From contig NC_031000.1 in assembly GCF_000149955.1 (NCBI RefSeq), positions 2,019,178 through 2,083,177 of the forward strand: a DNA stretch of 64,000 nt, given 5' to 3'. The notes under the pieces were generated by a model. It was not told where the DNA came from. It searched no databases and saw only the letters and a list, made by a program, of their open reading frames with translations. The DNA comes from Fusarium oxysporum f. sp. lycopersici 4287. Lineage: Eukaryota > Ascomycota > Sordariomycetes > Hypocreales > Nectriaceae. Numbering within the stretch: the stretch's first letter is position 1; every line of letters starts with the position of its first letter. Both the position numbers and the translations under genes were made by a program. Below are positions 63,018 through 64,000 of this stretch, piece after piece.

Positions 63018-64000
63018 TATGCCAAAATCTTATTTCAAATCAAACAAATCCAAACCTCTGGATTTGAAATGACATTTGATATATTTGATACATGATATAT
63101 GATGAAAGCTTGAATCTGCCAGGCTGTCGGGCGCGTCCTTGCAGCTTACCCGGAACCTGCTGGGCTTCAGGGTCTGGTGAGCGAATCCCTTCCTTTGTTA
63201 TCACACTTTCTTGGCATACAAGTGTTAAGAAAGTGGCCCTATCTACACCTAGATCCTTAACAAGTGCACAGCAAACATCCCAATCTGAACCGAGGAGCCC
63301 GTGCAGCCCTCTTGCAGAACAGTCCGGCAGCCGTGAACGGCACCATTGGTGTTTCACCTGGACCCGTTCGGATGGCCCAGACACCATCTTCACCACTCAA
63401 CCCCGCCACCACCGCTGCAGCTACGGAAGGAGCTGAGCGTGCCAGCCCCTCATCGATTTTTGAACAAGGACCAATCTCTATCATCGAATCAGCCAATGAT
63501 CTCGCGCGAGAACGCGTGGAAGAGTACAACACCAAGCTGATGGTTTTCCAGGCCTTCTGTGCCAAGTTTGAAGAAGCGGCCTAGCAATTCGCCACCGGAC
63601 CGCAGCGACGTTTCGCTCAGCAATTCGCCGATAGTTTCCTCGACTCCTGGAAACGAGAGCTCTCCTGCTCCGGACCCGCGACCCCCAAGCCTACCTACAG
63701 CAGCGTGGCCGCTGCCACGCCTCCCACTGACCACGACCGTCTAACCCACGGACAACAACAACATCGACGCCGCCAAACAGATCCACCTCATCGCCAAAGG
63801 CAACAGTCGACCATCGCCCCACCACGGCAAGACCTCCGTGTCTTCATCCGTCTAGAAGCCGAGGCTCCGGCCAGGGCCCACAGTAGCTATGCGATCCGGA
63901 CCCTAACCCAGGAAAAACTCGGCGCCGTCTCGGAGAAGATTCGACAGGTGTTCCAGGTCCGGTCTGGATGGGCCGTCCTGGCTGCAGACTCTGCACACAC
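63018..64000 (+). mobile_element. LINE 5' region with ORF1 (EKA-like), copy 2, runs off window
   Basis: The AT-rich start (63024-63090) and leader match copy 1 at 22160-22500. About 90 bp around the expected start codon are missing. ORF1 continues in frame as 'NLNRGARAALLQNSPAAV', 'SIIESANDLARERVEEYN', 'QAFCAKFEEAA', then TAG at about 63582-63584 where copy 1 has CAG, and further 'QFADSFLDSWK'. After a frame change comes 'DLRVFIRLEAEAPARAHSSY', 'AIRTLTQEKLGAVSEKIRQ' and 'VRSGWAVLAADSAHT', the signature stretch of fungal LINE ORF1 and EKA-like proteins. The rest lies beyond the window. Confidence 0.75.

Overview
The window is nuclear DNA of a filamentous ascomycete (Pezizomycotina). The evidence is the small GT-AG introns of about 40-95 bp with CTNAC-like branch sites and a typical fungal gene set: a rhodopsin/PTH11-like seven-helix protein, an Opy2-like membrane anchor, a type II NADH dehydrogenase, an HVA1-TUDOR protein and a TPR-CHAT protein. 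I cannot resolve the genus. Two runs of N (5505-5862, 41759-41976) mark assembly gaps.

Most of the 64 kb is transposon. From left to right: a hAT element with mismatched flanks (355-2098) and a Fot1/pogo remnant; an Opy2-like gene; a small inverted-repeat element; a full-length but inactivated Tad-type LINE on the minus strand (4955-10676); a six-exon rhodopsin-family gene (10709-12116); a piggyBac fragment with a second copy of the small element; a two-exon SDR gene (14234-15230); a mitochondrial-type NDH-2 gene (18049-19803); a broken secreted-protein gene; a Fot1 fragment and a LINE ORF1 (EKA-like) fragment; two MITEs, a solo-LTR-like piece and a hAT-like MITE; then a PD-(D/E)XK-nuclease-like gene (25694-27201) next to a large TPR-CHAT protease-like gene (27759-30527).

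The right half holds a Fot1 element with clear ends (31116-32975) that lies directly beside a decayed OrsD-type zinc-finger gene (32977-35849), a heavily mutated MULE (35892-38984), a NACHT-WD40 tail, two hAT copies (the second with an 8-bp target duplication), a solo LTR with TCTCT duplications, and a nearly intact piggyBac (45630-47565). A short block of host genes follows: a small hydrophilic protein, an HVA1-TUDOR protein and an erythromycin-esterase-family enzyme (47994-51905). After it come an apparently intact MULE with 114-bp perfect terminal repeats and a 9-bp target duplication (52087-54916), a second MULE fragment, a long OrsD-type gene cut off by a LINE insertion (56531-59012), three more fragments of that OrsD family, and a second LINE ORF1 copy at the right edge.

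Two themes stand out. First, nearly all older elements carry stops and key-residue losses of the CpA-to-TpA kind expected of repeat-induced point mutation (RIP), while the MULE at 52087-54916 has escaped. Second, a dispersed zinc-finger gene family (five loci here) ends in a domain with an Arg motif and a Gly-His-x8-Tyr motif, which looks like the active-site end of a tyrosine recombinase. It could be an undescribed or poorly described mobile family.
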